59,180 nucleotides of DNA, taken from a virus. The notes beneath the pieces are model-generated. The model did no database searches. It saw only the letters and a program-made list of their open reading frames with translations, and had not been told where the DNA came from. The position numbers and the translations under genes are program-made. How positions within the stretch are numbered: position 1 is the first letter of the stretch; the number at the start of each line of letters is the position of its first letter. The stretch is from IMG/VR virus record IMGVR_UViG_3300042691_016575, positions 1-59,180 of that record. The stretch is one strand, 5' to 3'. Shown here piece after piece: positions 24,545-39,100 of the stretch.

Positions 24545-27118
24545 ATGGCATCGTTTACAGACAATCCACAAGCTTTAGGAACCTTTAACCCTTATGTTCA
24601 GCAACTTCCTGTTGAAGCTATGGTTAAAGTTGGTATGCAAAAACAAGAGCAATACAACCAAGGAATACAAAAAATACAAACATCAATAGATAATATTGCT
24701 GGACTTGATATTGCTAAAGATTCAGATAAAGCTTATTTACAATCAAAAGTTAATGAGCTTGGAAACAATCTTAAGTTTGTAGCTGCTGGAGATTTCTCAG
24801 ATTTCCAACTTGTTAATTCTGTAAATGGAATGACAAACCAACTTGTTAAAGATCCTAATGTTCAGAATGCTGTAAGCTCTACAGCTTGGCTTAGAAAGCA
24901 ACAAGCAGAGATGGAGAAAGCTATATCAGAAGGAAAATCATCACAATCTAATATATATGATTTTAATGAAAAAGCAAATACATATTTATCGTCATCAACT
25001 TTAGGAGAAAAGTTTAATGGAAGATACACTCAATATACTGATGTAAAGAAAAAAGCAATGGAAGCTATTAAAGCTTTACATCCAAAAATGCAAGAATATG
25101 ATATTCCTTTTGAAGTAGATGGTAATGGAAATGTTAATACCAAAAAAATAGCTGATGCTATGATTAAATATAAAATTGAAGGTATTGATGAAAAACAAAT
25201 ACAACAAGCTATCTATGCTAGTATGACTCCTGATGATTTAAATCAAATAAGAATTGATTCTAAGTATCAATTTAGAGGAGTTGATTCAACACAATTAGTT
25301 GGAGTTGCTCAAAACAATTATGATACTGGTGTAAAAGAAGCAAATGAAAATTTAGAGATTTTAAAAAACCTTAGAGCCATAACTACAGACCCTGCTAAAA
25401 TTAGTCAAATAGATGATAGAATAAGCGATTATCAAGAACAATTAGGTAAAGATGGTCAACCAGGAAAATTAGCTGAAGAGCTAGCTAAAAACATAGAAGA
25501 AGCTAATAGTAATCCTGAAGAAGTAAAATATTCATTATATAAAAATAGTTTTATTAAAGAATTTGGAAATGCTTTTTCTTGGAAAAATGAAAGTAAAGAG
25601 TATGTAAAAAATCCACTAAAAGAACAAGAAAATTGGAGAGCTGAAATGAAACTTAAACAAGCAGAGTTTCAACAACAGAAATATGAGTTTGGTGTTAATA
25701 TAGGAATGAAACGAGAAGAGTTAGCATTAAAAGCTGAAGAAAATGCTTTAAAGAAAGCAGAGCTTTATGGTATAGATGCTCCTTGGACTCCTTTAGGAAA
25801 TGAGACAGATAATACATTAATGTCAATTCCTCATTTTAATGATCATTTAGATGGTGTAGCATCTACAATTGATAGTGCAAATTCTCAATTAATTAATGCT
25901 GGATATACTCAAAAAGAAGTAGATGCTATGTTAATTGAGTATGAAAAAAATCAAGGTGTTGCTGATGTGCCTGCTAAAGCAATTGGGATGTTACAAACAT
26001 TATCAAAAAACAAAAATTATTTAAAAACATTAGAAACATTTCAAAAAGATTTAAAATCTAATGCAGAGAAAAAAGCTGGTATATCTGAAATTTTAATTAA
26101 AAATATTAAAGGAAGAGGCAACGTAAGTTTTACAACTGATAGAGGTCAAAAAATAACAATTACTCCTAAAGAACTTGTTGAAATTTTAGCATCTGAGAGA
26201 AAACAAACTGTACCATCAGGTGAAGGTACTACTGAACAAACATATATTGAACCAAATAAAAGTTTTAATGCAAATCAAAAAAAATATATTGAAGCTGTTT
26301 ATGGTTTTAAAGGTGATTTAAATAATAATACTCGTTCAGCTTTAAATAATATTGTAAAGACTTTTAGACCTGCAGCAGCCCAAGTTAAAGAAGCTTATGA
26401 AAAAGCAGATGAAATATATCAAACTGAATTAGGCAAGAGATCAAATGCTTTTGTTCCTCAAATAAAAGCAGTTGCTAATCCTAAAGGAGAAGTTCCTCCA
26501 ACTGTATTACCAGGATTAAACCAATTATTAATTGCTGCAAAAGAAAAAAATATAGCAGCTAATAGAGAATTTAATTTTGAAACTTCTTCAGGATATCTTA
26601 CAGACAAACAAGTAAAAGATACAAGAGTTTATGTAAAGCAAAATGGAGAAAATTATGAAATTCAAATTAGAAATTTAAATGATAATGCAACTCCACAAGT
26701 ATTAACAGTTAGTGCTAATGAGGTTAGAGATTATTTAGGAGCTAAATATGTAAATGAAAATACTCAAGCTTCTACAAGAATGGGATTAGGTTTAGGTAAA
26801 TCAGATATACGTAATAAAAACATTGCACAAGAAGCTGAGTTCCAAAAATCATTTGGAAGTTTTCCTAACATAAGAAAATTAAAAATAGCTGCAAATTTAG
26901 AACAAGATATACAAAATCCAAACGCATATATTCCTACTATATACTTACAAAATAAAGATGGTAAATATATTTCTTTTGAATTATCAGGAAGTAATAAATT
27001 AGCAAGAGTTGATTATGCTTCTGCAAAACAAAATTTTGAAAATTTAGATGACAATACAGTACTTAAAGTATTGAAACAATATTATCCAAATTTTGATTTT
27101 TCAACAATACAACAATAA
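24545..27118 (+). CDS. Large helical virion-associated protein, function unknown
   Basis: 857 residues, predominantly helical and rich in Lys, Gln, Asn and Glu, without signal peptide or clear membrane segment. The N-terminal part (FNPYVQQLPVEAMVKVGMQK and KIQTSIDNIAGLDIAK) is typical of proteins encoded directly upstream of the giant polymerase protein in crAss-like phages. A long coiled-coil-like stretch lies around residues 250-420. The C-terminal third has more beta character. No catalytic motif was found. Given the two neighbours, it is probably co-packaged cargo. It is separated from the polymerase gene by 22 bases. Confidence 0.6.
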   Translation: MASFTDNPQALGTFNPYVQQLPVEAMVKVGMQKQEQYNQGIQKIQTSIDNIAGLDIAKDSDKAYLQSKVNELGNNLKFVAAGDFSDFQLVNSVNGMTNQLVKDPNVQNAVSSTAWLRKQQAEMEKAISEGKSSQSNIYDFNEKANTYLSSSTLGEKFNGRYTQYTDVKKKAMEAIKALHPKMQEYDIPFEVDGNGNVNTKKIADAMIKYKIEGIDEKQIQQAIYASMTPDDLNQIRIDSKYQFRGVDSTQLVGVAQNNYDTGVKEANENLEILKNLRAITTDPAKISQIDDRISDYQEQLGKDGQPGKLAEELAKNIEEANSNPEEVKYSLYKNSFIKEFGNAFSWKNESKEYVKNPLKEQENWRAEMKLKQAEFQQQKYEFGVNIGMKREELALKAEENALKKAELYGIDAPWTPLGNETDNTLMSIPHFNDHLDGVASTIDSANSQLINAGYTQKEVDAMLIEYEKNQGVADVPAKAIGMLQTLSKNKNYLKTLETFQKDLKSNAEKKAGISEILIKNIKGRGNVSFTTDRGQKITITPKELVEILASERKQTVPSGEGTTEQTYIEPNKSFNANQKKYIEAVYGFKGDLNNNTRSALNNIVKTFRPAAAQVKEAYEKADEIYQTELGKRSNAFVPQIKAVANPKGEVPPTVLPGLNQLLIAAKEKNIAANREFNFETSSGYLTDKQVKDTRVYVKQNGENYEIQIRNLNDNATPQVLTVSANEVRDYLGAKYVNENTQASTRMGLGLGKSDIRNKNIAQEAEFQKSFGSFPNIRKLKIAANLEQDIQNPNAYIPTIYLQNKDGKYISFELSGSNKLARVDYASAKQNFENLDDNTVLKVLKQYYPNFDFSTIQQ

Positions 27119-27140
27119 ACCTTAATATAATTTTAATATT

Positions 27141-30100
27141 ATGCCAGATTTTGACAAAGATTTAAATCCATTTTTATTAAATACAAATAAAAGTTTACCT
27201 ATTCTTCCTAACCCTTCAAATGCTGCTCCTGATAATTATGAGCCAGTTGGTGGTGGTAGTTATGGAGATTTATCTGGAAAAGGTTTAGATCCTATATTTG
27301 GTAAGAGTGCTAAAGGTCCAGGTTTACTTCCTACAGTTAGTGCAAGTGATTTATATCAAAATAGAAGATATGATATTTATTCAGCAGATATTATTGATAT
27401 AGAAAATCAAAGTGCTAATGCTCAATCACGAGCAACACAAGCTGTTAATGGTACATTAAAAGGTTTAAACTTAGCAGCTACAACAATAGCTGGTGGTTTT
27501 GGTATGTTGTATGGTGCAGTTAAATCTCCTTTTACAGGGAGACTTGCAGACATATGGGATAATGAAGTTATGCAAGGATTGGATAAATGGAATAATGAAG
27601 TAGATCAAAACTATCTTCCTAACTATTATTCAAACCAAGAAAAAAATGCTAAATGGTATTCTACAGATAACTGGTTTACTGCTAACTTTTTATTTGATAA
27701 ACTAATTAAAAATTCTGGATTTGCTGTTGGAGCAATGGTTTCTGGTAATATTGCTAATGGAGTATTAGGAGCACTAGGTGCATCTGCAGGTAGAGGAGCT
27801 TTAGCTTTAGCTGGTGCAAGTGAAGCATCTCAAGCATTTAAAATCTTTACACCATTATTAAGAAATACAGCTAGAGCTTTTTCTCAAGCAAAAAATATTG
27901 AAGTAGCAGGTATTTTAGAAAAAGAATTATCTTCTATAGCAGATGTAACAGCAAGAACATCAAAAATTGCAGATCTTGCTAAAGCAACAAATAAAATTGC
28001 AGGCCTTAGTGATTACAGTAGAAGAACAGCTATTGCAGCATATTCATCTGCAGGAGAAGCTTCGTTTGAAGCTTTACAAACTTCTAATGAATATAGAAGT
28101 AATTTAATTGAAGAATATAAAAAAGCATATGGAGAAGAACCACAAGGTGAAGCATTAAAAAATATTAATGAAGAATCTGATAAAGTTGGTAAAACTTCTT
28201 TCTTAGGAAACATGGCTTTGTTAACTTTAACTGAATTTAAACAACTACCTTATTTAACTGGTTCTAGTTATTCTGCAAGTAAAAGAGCTGCAAATAATTT
28301 AGCAGGTAAAGTTGAAGATGTAGTATTAAAAGATGGTAAATATGTTTCTGCAATATCTGAACCTGTATCTGTATTAGGTAAAACATATAAAACAGCAAAA
28401 AGATATGGAACATATGTATTTGATCCAAAAGAAGCTGGACAAGAAATTGGACAATATGCTTTACAAGTTGGAACAAATAACTATTTTGAAAAATCTAAAC
28501 AAAGTAATGATGCTAGTATATTAACTGATGGGTTTTTATATGGTATGTTTGGTGAAGATGAAAAAGGAAAAGAAGTTGGAGCGTTAGTATCAAAAGAAGG
28601 TATTGAAGGTGGTATACTAGGAGGTATTACTGGTGGTTTAATGCAAGCTAAATCTAACATTCAACAATCAAAACAAATAAAAACTAATACTGAATTATTT
28701 CTTAATAGTATTAATAATGCTCCTACATTTAAACAAGCTTTTCAAGAAAGGCTTGATTCTGCAAATAGAGGAATTGTTTTACAACAAGAACAACAAGATG
28801 CAGTTATTCAAGGGGATAAACTAAATGCAAAAGATTTAGACTTTGACATGCTTCATAACTATCTAGCTCCTCGTATTAAATATGGTAGAATGGATATGGT
28901 TATGGATGATTTTGCAGAACTAAAAACAATGGGATATTCTCCTGAAGGATTAAGTTCATTAGCAGACCAAGGTTTAGCAAACATTAATGACACTGTACAA
29001 TCTTTTCAAAATAGAGTTAATAGGTTAGAATCAACAGCTAAAAATATTGATGAATTATATGCATCAACAAATTTAAGATTTTCAGGAGAAATTTTAAAAG
29101 ATGAAAACGGTAATGAGTTTGTAGATGGAAATGGATTTAAAATTAAAAAGTATTCTCCATTAGTTATTGATAAAATAGTTTATGCTGCTAGTAAAATAAC
29201 TGATTATGATTTACGTATTCCTGAATTATCTGCAAGACTTGTAAGAGCAAATGTTCCTGTTCAAGAAGTAGTTGATGATGAACTATCAAATGATACTTCA
29301 GTAAGCTTGGCTAAAGTTATATATAATATAGATCAACAAAAATCAGAAAGAATAGATACAGAGTTAGCTAAACAAGAACTAAAAGATGTAGTTGGGCTTT
29401 CAAAAAGAAGACAACAATTTATTAATGAGTATAATGATCTTATAGATAATCCTCAAAGTTATACATCTACTGGAGAAAAAGAAGAAGTTACACCTGAAGG
29501 AAAGAAGACAAGAACTACTACTCCAATAAATACTGATTATTTTTCTAAAAGTAGAAATAGATTTAAATCAGATAAAAGAAGTTATTCTGAAATTATAAAT
29601 CAATATGGTGAAGGAGAACAAAGTAAATATGAAGTGCTCCAGAAGATTGTTGAGTCACCATATGCAACTGTTCTTGAAAAACAATTAGCATCATCATTCT
29701 TAAACTTTACAAGTAGAGATAGTAAGATTATATTAGGAGATAGAACACTCTCTACTCCTGGTAGATCTACTAGAGGCAAAGATGCTAACTCAGCATTGAG
29801 TAGAATTAATTATGAAGATTTTGCTTCAGATTATGAGAACACTGAAAACATGGTTTTAGAACATGTATTACTACATGAGATAGGACATGATTTAACTACG
29901 TATGCTTTATCAGATACAAATGGACAATTCTTTAAAGAGCTTGATCCATTATTTAAATTTGTACAAGAAACATTTAAGAATGACCCTGATAAGTATGCTG
30001 AAGCAGGATTGATTAAGAATGGAGAATACTATGCATTTAAAAATATATATGAGTTTGCAACAGAAGCTCTTTCTAATAGAGAGTTCCAAAGATATCTACA

Positions 30101-33100
30101 AACTGTTCCATTTAAAAATACACAAACTTCTACATGGGAAACATTTGTTAACTCATTAAAAACATTCTTTAGAAGATTGTTTGGTACAAATAATGAAAAC
30201 TTATTAAATGAAACTATTGCTGTTATAACAAACAATATAGATGAAACATACAAAGCTGTAAAAGAAAAAAATATTGCTTTACAAAAAGAAGAACAAGCTT
30301 TACTTTCTACTAAAAATGAAGTGGATAGACAACAAGAAAAAGCAGAGCTTAACTCTGGAGAGATTGCTACACCTATACCATCAGAAACTACTACATCAGA
30401 AGCTATTGTAAAAGAAGATGAGAGTTTTTTAAAAACGTGGAAAGACTTTTTTATCTCAGGTACTAGTGAATCTGAGAATGCACAGAATAGAGCAAATGCA
30501 CCACAACATGTTAAAAATTCTAGAGAGTTTCTAAACAACATAAAAAACTTTAAAAACTCAAACAGAATAGGAGCAATATTAGTTACATCAAATAATGAAG
30601 AAGCATTAGGACTTAAAGGTCTTACAGAACTTCAGTTTGGTAGACCAATAACTGCAGAAGATAAAATAAATGATGTTGACTTAGGTTTTGTTGCACAAGT
30701 GTTTGTAGAACATGAAAAAGGTAAAGCATACTTTGTAAATAAAGAAGGAGAACGTTTAGGAGAAGTTGGAAAACAAATTGATGTAAATCAAGCTATCTTT
30801 CAAGCTATGCCTACTACAGAACTATATTATACTTACACAGACCCTAAAACTGGACAAAGAGTTCCTAGATATAGAAAAGGTGAAAAAGACCTTCTTGCAT
30901 CTGCAGCTGCTGGTTGGAGACAAGAAAGAGCTAAACTGTTTGCAAATAATACATCAGCACATAAAGTTTATAATATTGATGTTTCTAGAGGTATAGCTAT
31001 TATTAATAAGATTAATGGTAAGTATGAAAGAAACCAAGTTGGGGGTATACTAATACCAGAATCAAAAATTTCTTCTAAAGCTGGATTATTACAAATAAAC
31101 ACTGCAGGATTTATATCTCATAAAGGAAGAAATGTATCCTTTAAAGAAAAGGGGTTAGTAATTCTTCAATATGAAGATGTATTAGAGATATTAAATAATA
31201 GTATATTAGGTAAAGAGAAAGCTAATACAATGTATCAAGTTATTAAAGCATTAGCTATTGATATACGTGAAAAATCTATATCTGGTAAACCATTAGATAT
31301 AGATGTAAACTATTTAACATATTTACAAAATGTATTGTACTTACGTAAGAGTGGTAATACAACTCCAGGAAGTAACCAATTCTTTATTGATACGAATAAA
31401 AGAACCATCTCTATAGGAGGTGTAAACTATCCTATTATAGATATTGAAAACAAAGAAGCAGAGATAGTAAAGCAACTTACAAATACACATCATAATATTA
31501 ATAGTAAAACTATAAAAGATCTTACTAATAAATTTTATGAATACACAGGAGAGAAAAATGCAGAAGGACAGCTTGTAGCTAGATATTGGAAAAACTACCA
31601 ATCTTATTTATTATCATCTAAACTTCCTGATGGTAAAACATCTCGCTCTAGTGATAATACACCACTTACAACTAAAGTGGCTGCTCCTACACCAAGTGTT
31701 CCTTATTCATTTTCTCAGAAGTATGCTACATTAAATGATTTTGATCTTCCTATTATAAAACCAGCTCCTGTTGTACAGGCTGCTAAAGCTCCTGTTGTTC
31801 CAACAGAACCAGGTAAAATAGGAGAATACACAATGGATGGAACTACTACTAATACATATCAATTTTCAAGTGGCCCAGTTGAGTTTACAGGAACAGTTGA
31901 TGCTGATGGTAACATATCTGTAGACTTAACAGTTAATGATACAATTACTAATGCTGCAACTAGTCCAGATATATTAGCTACAGTGGATGGAGTGTTACAA
32001 GCTATTGATAAATATAATGCTGAGGATAGTGATGAACAACGTGTTGTAACATTTGTTGGTGATAAACTTATTGCTGCATTAAAAGAAATACAAAACACAC
32101 AACAAGTTGAGGAAGCTCCAGCTGTTGAAGTAATTGAAGAAGCTCCTACAGTTGTAGAAGAAATAAAAGAAGATGACTCAAGACCTTATGGATTTAAAAA
32201 AGGAGATAAAGTTCAATATATATTAGAAGTATATAACCAAAGAGAAGAACCTTTTAGAAGTCAAAATATTAAAGAAGGAGAAATAGAAGTTATTTCAGAA
32301 AAAACAAAATCTTATAGATTTAAAGATAACCCAGATTGGTACAAATTAAAAGGTAATATTTTTAAAATATTAAAAAATTATACTAAAGAAGAAGAATTAA
32401 AACAACAAACTCCTACAGCTGTAGAAGAAGCTAAACCTGCTACAGCTCCTGTTTCTGATAATAAAATTAAATTAGATAAGATAAAAAGTCTTGAAGACAA
32501 GCTTTCTACAATGTCAGCACCTGCATCTGGAGAATTTAAAGATTATCCTGCAGACTATTTTCAATATCTTAATTTAATATTTAGACCTGATTTCAAAGGT
32601 AATACATCAGAACAATTTGATTTATATTCTCTTAAAGGTCAAATATATCCAGGAGAATTATTTGATCCAAGCTTTAATAAAGTTATTGATGCTGTAAAAA
32701 ATACAAATCAATATAAAGGAACTATTGATATATTAAATAAACAAACATCTTTAATAGAAAATATTACTCCTGAGACAAAAACAAATGCTATTGATATAAC
32801 AGACACTGATCTACCTGATGATAATTACATGAGAGTAGGGGTTACAGCTCAAGAAGATGTAATGTCTGAGAGTGATATTCAAATATTAAAAGACTTTCAA
32901 GCTGAAAAACTTTCTGGTATACCAGTAGAAGTGTTAGAAGATCTTGTTGATACATTTGATGGTGAGAAAGCTTTTGGTGTATATGTTGAGGGTGTTGCTA
33001 AGTTCTACAAAGCTGGACCAAGAACAGTTGGGTATCATGAATTGTTTCACCCTATATATCAACACTTTTTAACAGTTGATGAAAGAACTGATCTTCAAGA

Positions 33101-36100
33101 AGAGTTTAGAAACAAACCTGGACAGTTTACAGATAGATCTTCTGGTAAAAAAATAGATTACGCTAATGCTACAGACCAACAGATAGAAGAAAGAATAGCT
33201 GATGACTTTGGTGAATTCAAAGTGGGACAACTTCCTGCTAGATCATTAAGTGAATTAGTACGTAACTTCTTTAGAAGAATCATAAACTTTTTTAAATCTA
33301 TTAATTCTAATCCTTCATTGGCTAAAGACTTATTCAAAGCTATTGATGCTGGTAAGTATAAAGCTTTTACTATCTCTGAAGCACAAAAGAAAGGACCGCC
33401 TACATATAGTAGAATTCCTGGTATAACAGAAACGCAAGCTGCTGAATATGCAGAGGATATATTTTCACGTGCTGCTAATTATATATTTGGAAGTAACAAA
33501 GAATACATTTATGACTTACAACAAATTACAGGAGCTGAAATTTATAATTATATTAAACAAGCTTATGTAGCAGGTAATGTATATCAACAATTAGGAGAAG
33601 AACGTTTTAATGCTTTGTTTACACAAGGTAAACAATTGTTACGTACAATAGGTGTTGATTTTAATGAAGAAGATCTTGTAGATATTAATGATGAGAATGT
33701 AACTAGTGTAGGATATTCTCAAGAAGCTTTTACAACTGACTGGAAAAAAACTTCTCCATTTGCTATTAAATTAGTGGCAGCCACTTTACCACAAGTTAAA
33801 CCTACTAATCAACAAAACAATAGTAGTTTAAAATTACCTGAAAGAGAAAAATCTTCTGTTGGTGGATTTAAATTAGTAAACTTCAGTAGAGTTTTTGCTA
33901 CACTATTAGATAAAGTATCTAATACAACAAGAATTGATAAAGTAATTGATAAGTTAGTTGACTTAGCTGGATATGATGCTACATACGTTAGATTTTTTCA
34001 ACGTATTGGAGGTTCTTACTCTGTTGATGAAAATGGAAATTTAGCAAAAGATATAAACTTTAGTAAATTTAAAACTGAAGACTGGAGATTGTTTATTAAC
34101 TTCTATCAAACATTTACTAAACAAAAACCAAATGCTGTTATACAATATGTTGTAGGAAGTGAAGTGTACACTGCTCCTGCTAATCAGTTTACAATAACTA
34201 AACAAGTAGAACAGGATTGGTTTAGCCAAATGAGAGCATTAGCTAAAACTCGTAGTGGGTTTGTTATATTTAACAAAGATAGTAAAACATACCAAGTTAA
34301 CACTGACTCAGAGTTATGGCCTAATAAACTTCCTAAAGGTCCTGAAGAGATGATTGATTTCCTAAAGAACTTAGGAATCACATTTAATATAGATGATTAT
34401 TTAAAATTAAAATCAAACCAAAGAACAGAATTTAATGATTCTGTAGGTGAGATATATAACTATCTTCCACAAGCTAAAGATATTGGTACATTAGATGGTA
34501 AAACATTAAAGGTTAATAAACAAATAGCTAAGCTTGCAGAATTACAAGTTAAAGTGACCAATCCTAATCAGGAGAATACATTAATGGGAGTTGAAGGAAG
34601 TAAGAAACAAGTTTACTCTGATAATAATGCTCCTTCGTTTTTTGAAAACTCATTTAATGAATCAGAAACATTAGAAGAATTAAAAATAGCTAGACCTGAA
34701 CTTAATGATGTATTTTCTAAAAATAGTATTATTCTTAAAGAAGGTGGTTTCTTTTTTAATGATGAAGGAAATAGATTTAAGATGATTAAAGTTTCTTACA
34801 TTGATGGTAAGAAAGTTATTGAGACAAACAAAGGAACCTCTACAAGTAAGCTAACTAAAGGAGAAAGATTTTCACAAGAAATTAATCAAAACATTAATGG
34901 AGATTATTACATTCTTATTCCAGCAGATGGTGCTACAGAATGGATGATGAACCTTGGTAATAGTATATCTTATGAAAATGTAGTGGGGGGTAGAGCTTGG
35001 GATGAAATATTTGATACATTCAAAGGCTATTTGAATGATGATATTGCATTAGCACGTGATTGGAAAAATAGAAGTAGTCTTAAAAATATTGGAACAAAAG
35101 CAAAAGAGTTACGTTTCTTTAAAGAAATATTAGAAGATTATGCTCCAAAACAATTAGAAGAACTTACTATAATGATTGAAGACGAAGCTACAACAGATGC
35201 TGAGTTTGATGATTACATTGCTAAAAATAGCAAAGCTATTGATGATGCTGTTCGTAAGTCTATTGAAGACATTGTAAAAGATACTAAAAATATTCTATTA
35301 AAAACAGGTGAAGTTGTAAGTGGAATTAAAGATAAAAATGATTCTGAAAACATGTTTGTTTATACTAGACTTGATAGCAATTTTGCTATGAAATCAGGTA
35401 TTAATAAATTTAAAATGTCTGAAACACAGTTTGATAATCTATTAACATTTATAAATGCAAATAGTTTTATAAATAATATTGAGTTACATAAAATACTTTT
35501 TGGGGATCCTTATCAGTTTAAAATAAAAGATGGTATACTTGATGAACCAAAAAGAGTAAAATCATTTTTATCTCCAAGAAGAACAACATTTAATAGTTCA
35601 GAGTTTAATGAATTTTTAAATGACACTAACATAGTAAATGGTATTGAATTAACACCAGATGATTATGGGTATCATGAACACAAAGATTATGCTTCTACAG
35701 TTACATTAAAAGATGTTGAACTTGATACAGTTAGATATGAAGGTGTTAATGAAGCAGATGCTTTTTCTTTAATATCAGATGTAGCTTACAGAGAGGTTAA
35801 GAATAAAAATGGACAATGGTCAGAGAATGCTGAAGCATGGCATCAATGGGAAATGGCTTTTACTAGAAGTGAACTATCTAAAAAAGGAGTGTACAATTAT
35901 TCTAGTAAAGCATTAAAACTTGCTGATGAAAAAGCATTATTGGAACCACAACCTGAACATGTAATTGATATTACTAAACCAATTGTATCTGGTAGTCAAT
36001 ATGGTGAGAATGAAATAAAACTTGTACTAGATAAAACTTCTCAAATGCCTCTATACTACAGTGCAGTGGCAGGAACAAATCTTGAGAAATTGTATATCAA

Positions 36101-39100
36101 AATGTTTAAAGAAAGAATTGATTATGCAATATTTGAATCAGGTAGAAAAGTTGGTATTGAAAAAGCACATAGTCTTTACAACCAAGATGGAACGTTTAAT
36201 GATGCTGAGTTTGCTGGAGATACTAAAGTGTTAGTACCATGGAGTATTAATGGTATTCAAGTTGAAACTTCATATGAAGGTGGTGGAGAACAAACAAGAG
36301 GTTCTCAACCTACAAAGATTGTAACATTAGATATGTTTGATAATGGTGAAGAAACAATGGAAGGAGCAAAAGAAGCTTTTGAAGCTTATAACAGAGCTCT
36401 TAAAGATCTTGATGATAACGCATATATAGAACTTCTTTCTAAGTTTGGTGTGGAAGATCTTGGTATGGGTGAATTTGAATTACTAGACCCAGCAATTATT
36501 TCAAAAACTCTTGAGCATGAATTGTTTAGAAGACAACTTTCTAACAATGCTAAAAACACAATTTTATTAGATGAGAATGGAGAGTTTAGAATGCCATTTG
36601 AATCATCTCCTGCGTACAAACAAATTAAAGATGTTGTGTATTCAATGGTTAATAAATCATTAGTTTCTCCTAAAATGAATGGAGGAGGTTATACACAAGC
36701 TGCTGTTACTGGATGGGAGAATGCTGAAAAAGGAAGAGGTATTGCTATCAAAGATAAAAATGGATATAAAGAAATATCTAGAAAAGAATACGAAGCTTTA
36801 CCTGCAGATCAAAAAAAGAAAGTGGTTCTTACAAGTAATAAACTTCATTTCCCTACAAAAGAAGATCCTTATATGGAAGTATTACTTCCTAACTGGATGA
36901 AAAAATCACTTAAAGGTAAATTTTCTAATGATGCAGACCTTATTAAAGAATTAAACAAACCTGAGAATCAAGGAATTTTAAAAGGTATTGCATTTCGTAT
37001 TCCAGCACAAGCTATGTCTTCTATGGCTGCTATTAGAGTGGCAGGATTTTTACCAGACTATATGGGTAAAACTGTTATTGTTCCTTCAGAGATTACATCT
37101 CAAGCAGGATCAGATTTTGATATTGATAAATTAAACATGTATCTTAAGTCTGTATATGTAGATGAGAATGGAAAACTTCATGCAGTTGATTATAAAGGAT
37201 CTGAGAAAGCTACCAAAGACTTCTATGGTAAAGTGTATGACAATACAATTAAAAAGAGTATTGAAAAAATAGCTAATAGTAATGAATTTAGAAAAGAACT
37301 ACTTGATGTATTAAATGCATTTGAACAAACAGATGTAGTAGTGTCTAAAGAACAAAGAATTTTCTATAAGTTAAATGAAGATATTATTAATGAGATAACT
37401 TCTCAAGCTGATGAACTAGAAACATTACCATCAGAATATATAACTAATCAAATTACAGCTCTTTCTCAAAAAACAGAAAAACTTGACTCTAAGTTATTAA
37501 ACGAAGAGATGAAAGATAAGTATGTTAAGACTATGTACAAGAAAGCTCTTGAGAATAGATACTTCGATGCTTTTGAAAAACTTATCACCTTACCTGGAAA
37601 CTATGAAAACTTAATCACTCCTATTGGAGATGCTGGTTTAAAAGATGTATCTAAGGAGTTAGATGTTATGAGAAAGGATGATGAGACATTTATTAAAAAT
37701 AGAATGGTTAATAGAAACTATCTTACAAATCTAAGACATGCATTTCTTACTGGTAAAAGATGGGTTGGTATTGCTGCTGTAAATATTACAGGTCATGCTC
37801 TTGCACAAAGAATGCAATTGGTTATGGATATTGATAGTGTTAAAAATAAACTTTCTGCTAATGATAGAAATATGTTAGGGGATGGTGTAATCAATCTTCC
37901 CCATAATAAAATTAATGGAAAAACATCTCTTTCTGGAACAAAGACAGCTGATGGATTATTTCAATCAATATCTAACAGACTTTCAGGATATGCAACTGCT
38001 GTAGTGGATATATCAAAAGATCCATTTATTATGAAAATTATTAAATCTGATACAGCTATTGGAACATTTATGTTTTTAGAAAGAATTGGTGCAGGACAAA
38101 ATACAATATGGTTTATGAACCAACCAATTATTTCTGAATACTTAGACATGCTTGAAACTAAAGGAAGTACATTTTTATATAATCCAAAAAATATAAATCA
38201 AATACGAGCTAAATTTGGTTTATCTAAAGCAGGAACTAGAGGTACAGAAAAAGAATCATTTGATGTTAATAATTTAAAATCTAATATTGAAAATTATGCT
38301 GACAATAATAATAAAATGTCAACTAAACAACAAAATGAAGAGCAAGGAGCTATACTAAAAGAGTTCTTGAAGTATTCTAAGATGGCTGAATTTAATTTTA
38401 AATTTACACAAGCTACAAACTATGATACTACTAAGTTTAAAAACTCTGATACATTCCATAAGAAAACAACTAAAACAACTCTTGCAAGAGAAACAAATAT
38501 ATTTTCTTCTATAGATAAGCTTTTAGATTCAAGTTCAATTGGTAATCAAAAAAGATTGATAGATTTAGCTATGAAAGCAGTTGGTTCATTTATTAAACTT
38601 GAACAAGAACAATTTATCAATACTACTAACAAAGTGTTGAGATCATTTGAAGAACAAGAATTTATAAAAGATGATGACTTCTCTAAGATTGCTAGTAAAG
38701 CTAAAGCTTCATTCCTTGATTTCATTGTACAAACTAAATCTGGACTTAATACAGAGATACTAGAATTAACAACAGGAGATAATTCCATTACTGAACAATT
38801 AGCAAAAGCTAAATTAAAGTATCCTGGCATGAGATTATTACAAGATCTTGTACCAGAAGAATCTAAAAAAGTTGATGGCGCACAAACTATTAAGCTTAAA
38901 GTGAATGTAAAAGAAGCATATGATGAAAATTTATATGTAGAGATGATGAGAGAACTACGTGAGGTAGAACCTGAGTTATATAATAATATTGTTAAAGTGG
39001 CTATCTTACAAGGAACTTATCAATCTCCTGTATCTATTAATAATATTGTTCCTTTAGAAGACTATTCTAAAAAAATTAAACCTATTATTGATACCCTAGT

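Noticed and set aside
30029-30541. Long minus-strand open frames within the giant polymerase gene and elsewhere
   Set aside because: They lie wholly inside well-supported plus-strand genes and show no recognisable protein features. All real genes of the window are on the plus strand.
36679-36900. Plus-strand frame inside the polymerase gene in another frame
   Set aside because: Its Lys/Leu-rich translation is what A-rich coding sequence gives by chance, and it has no independent start signal.
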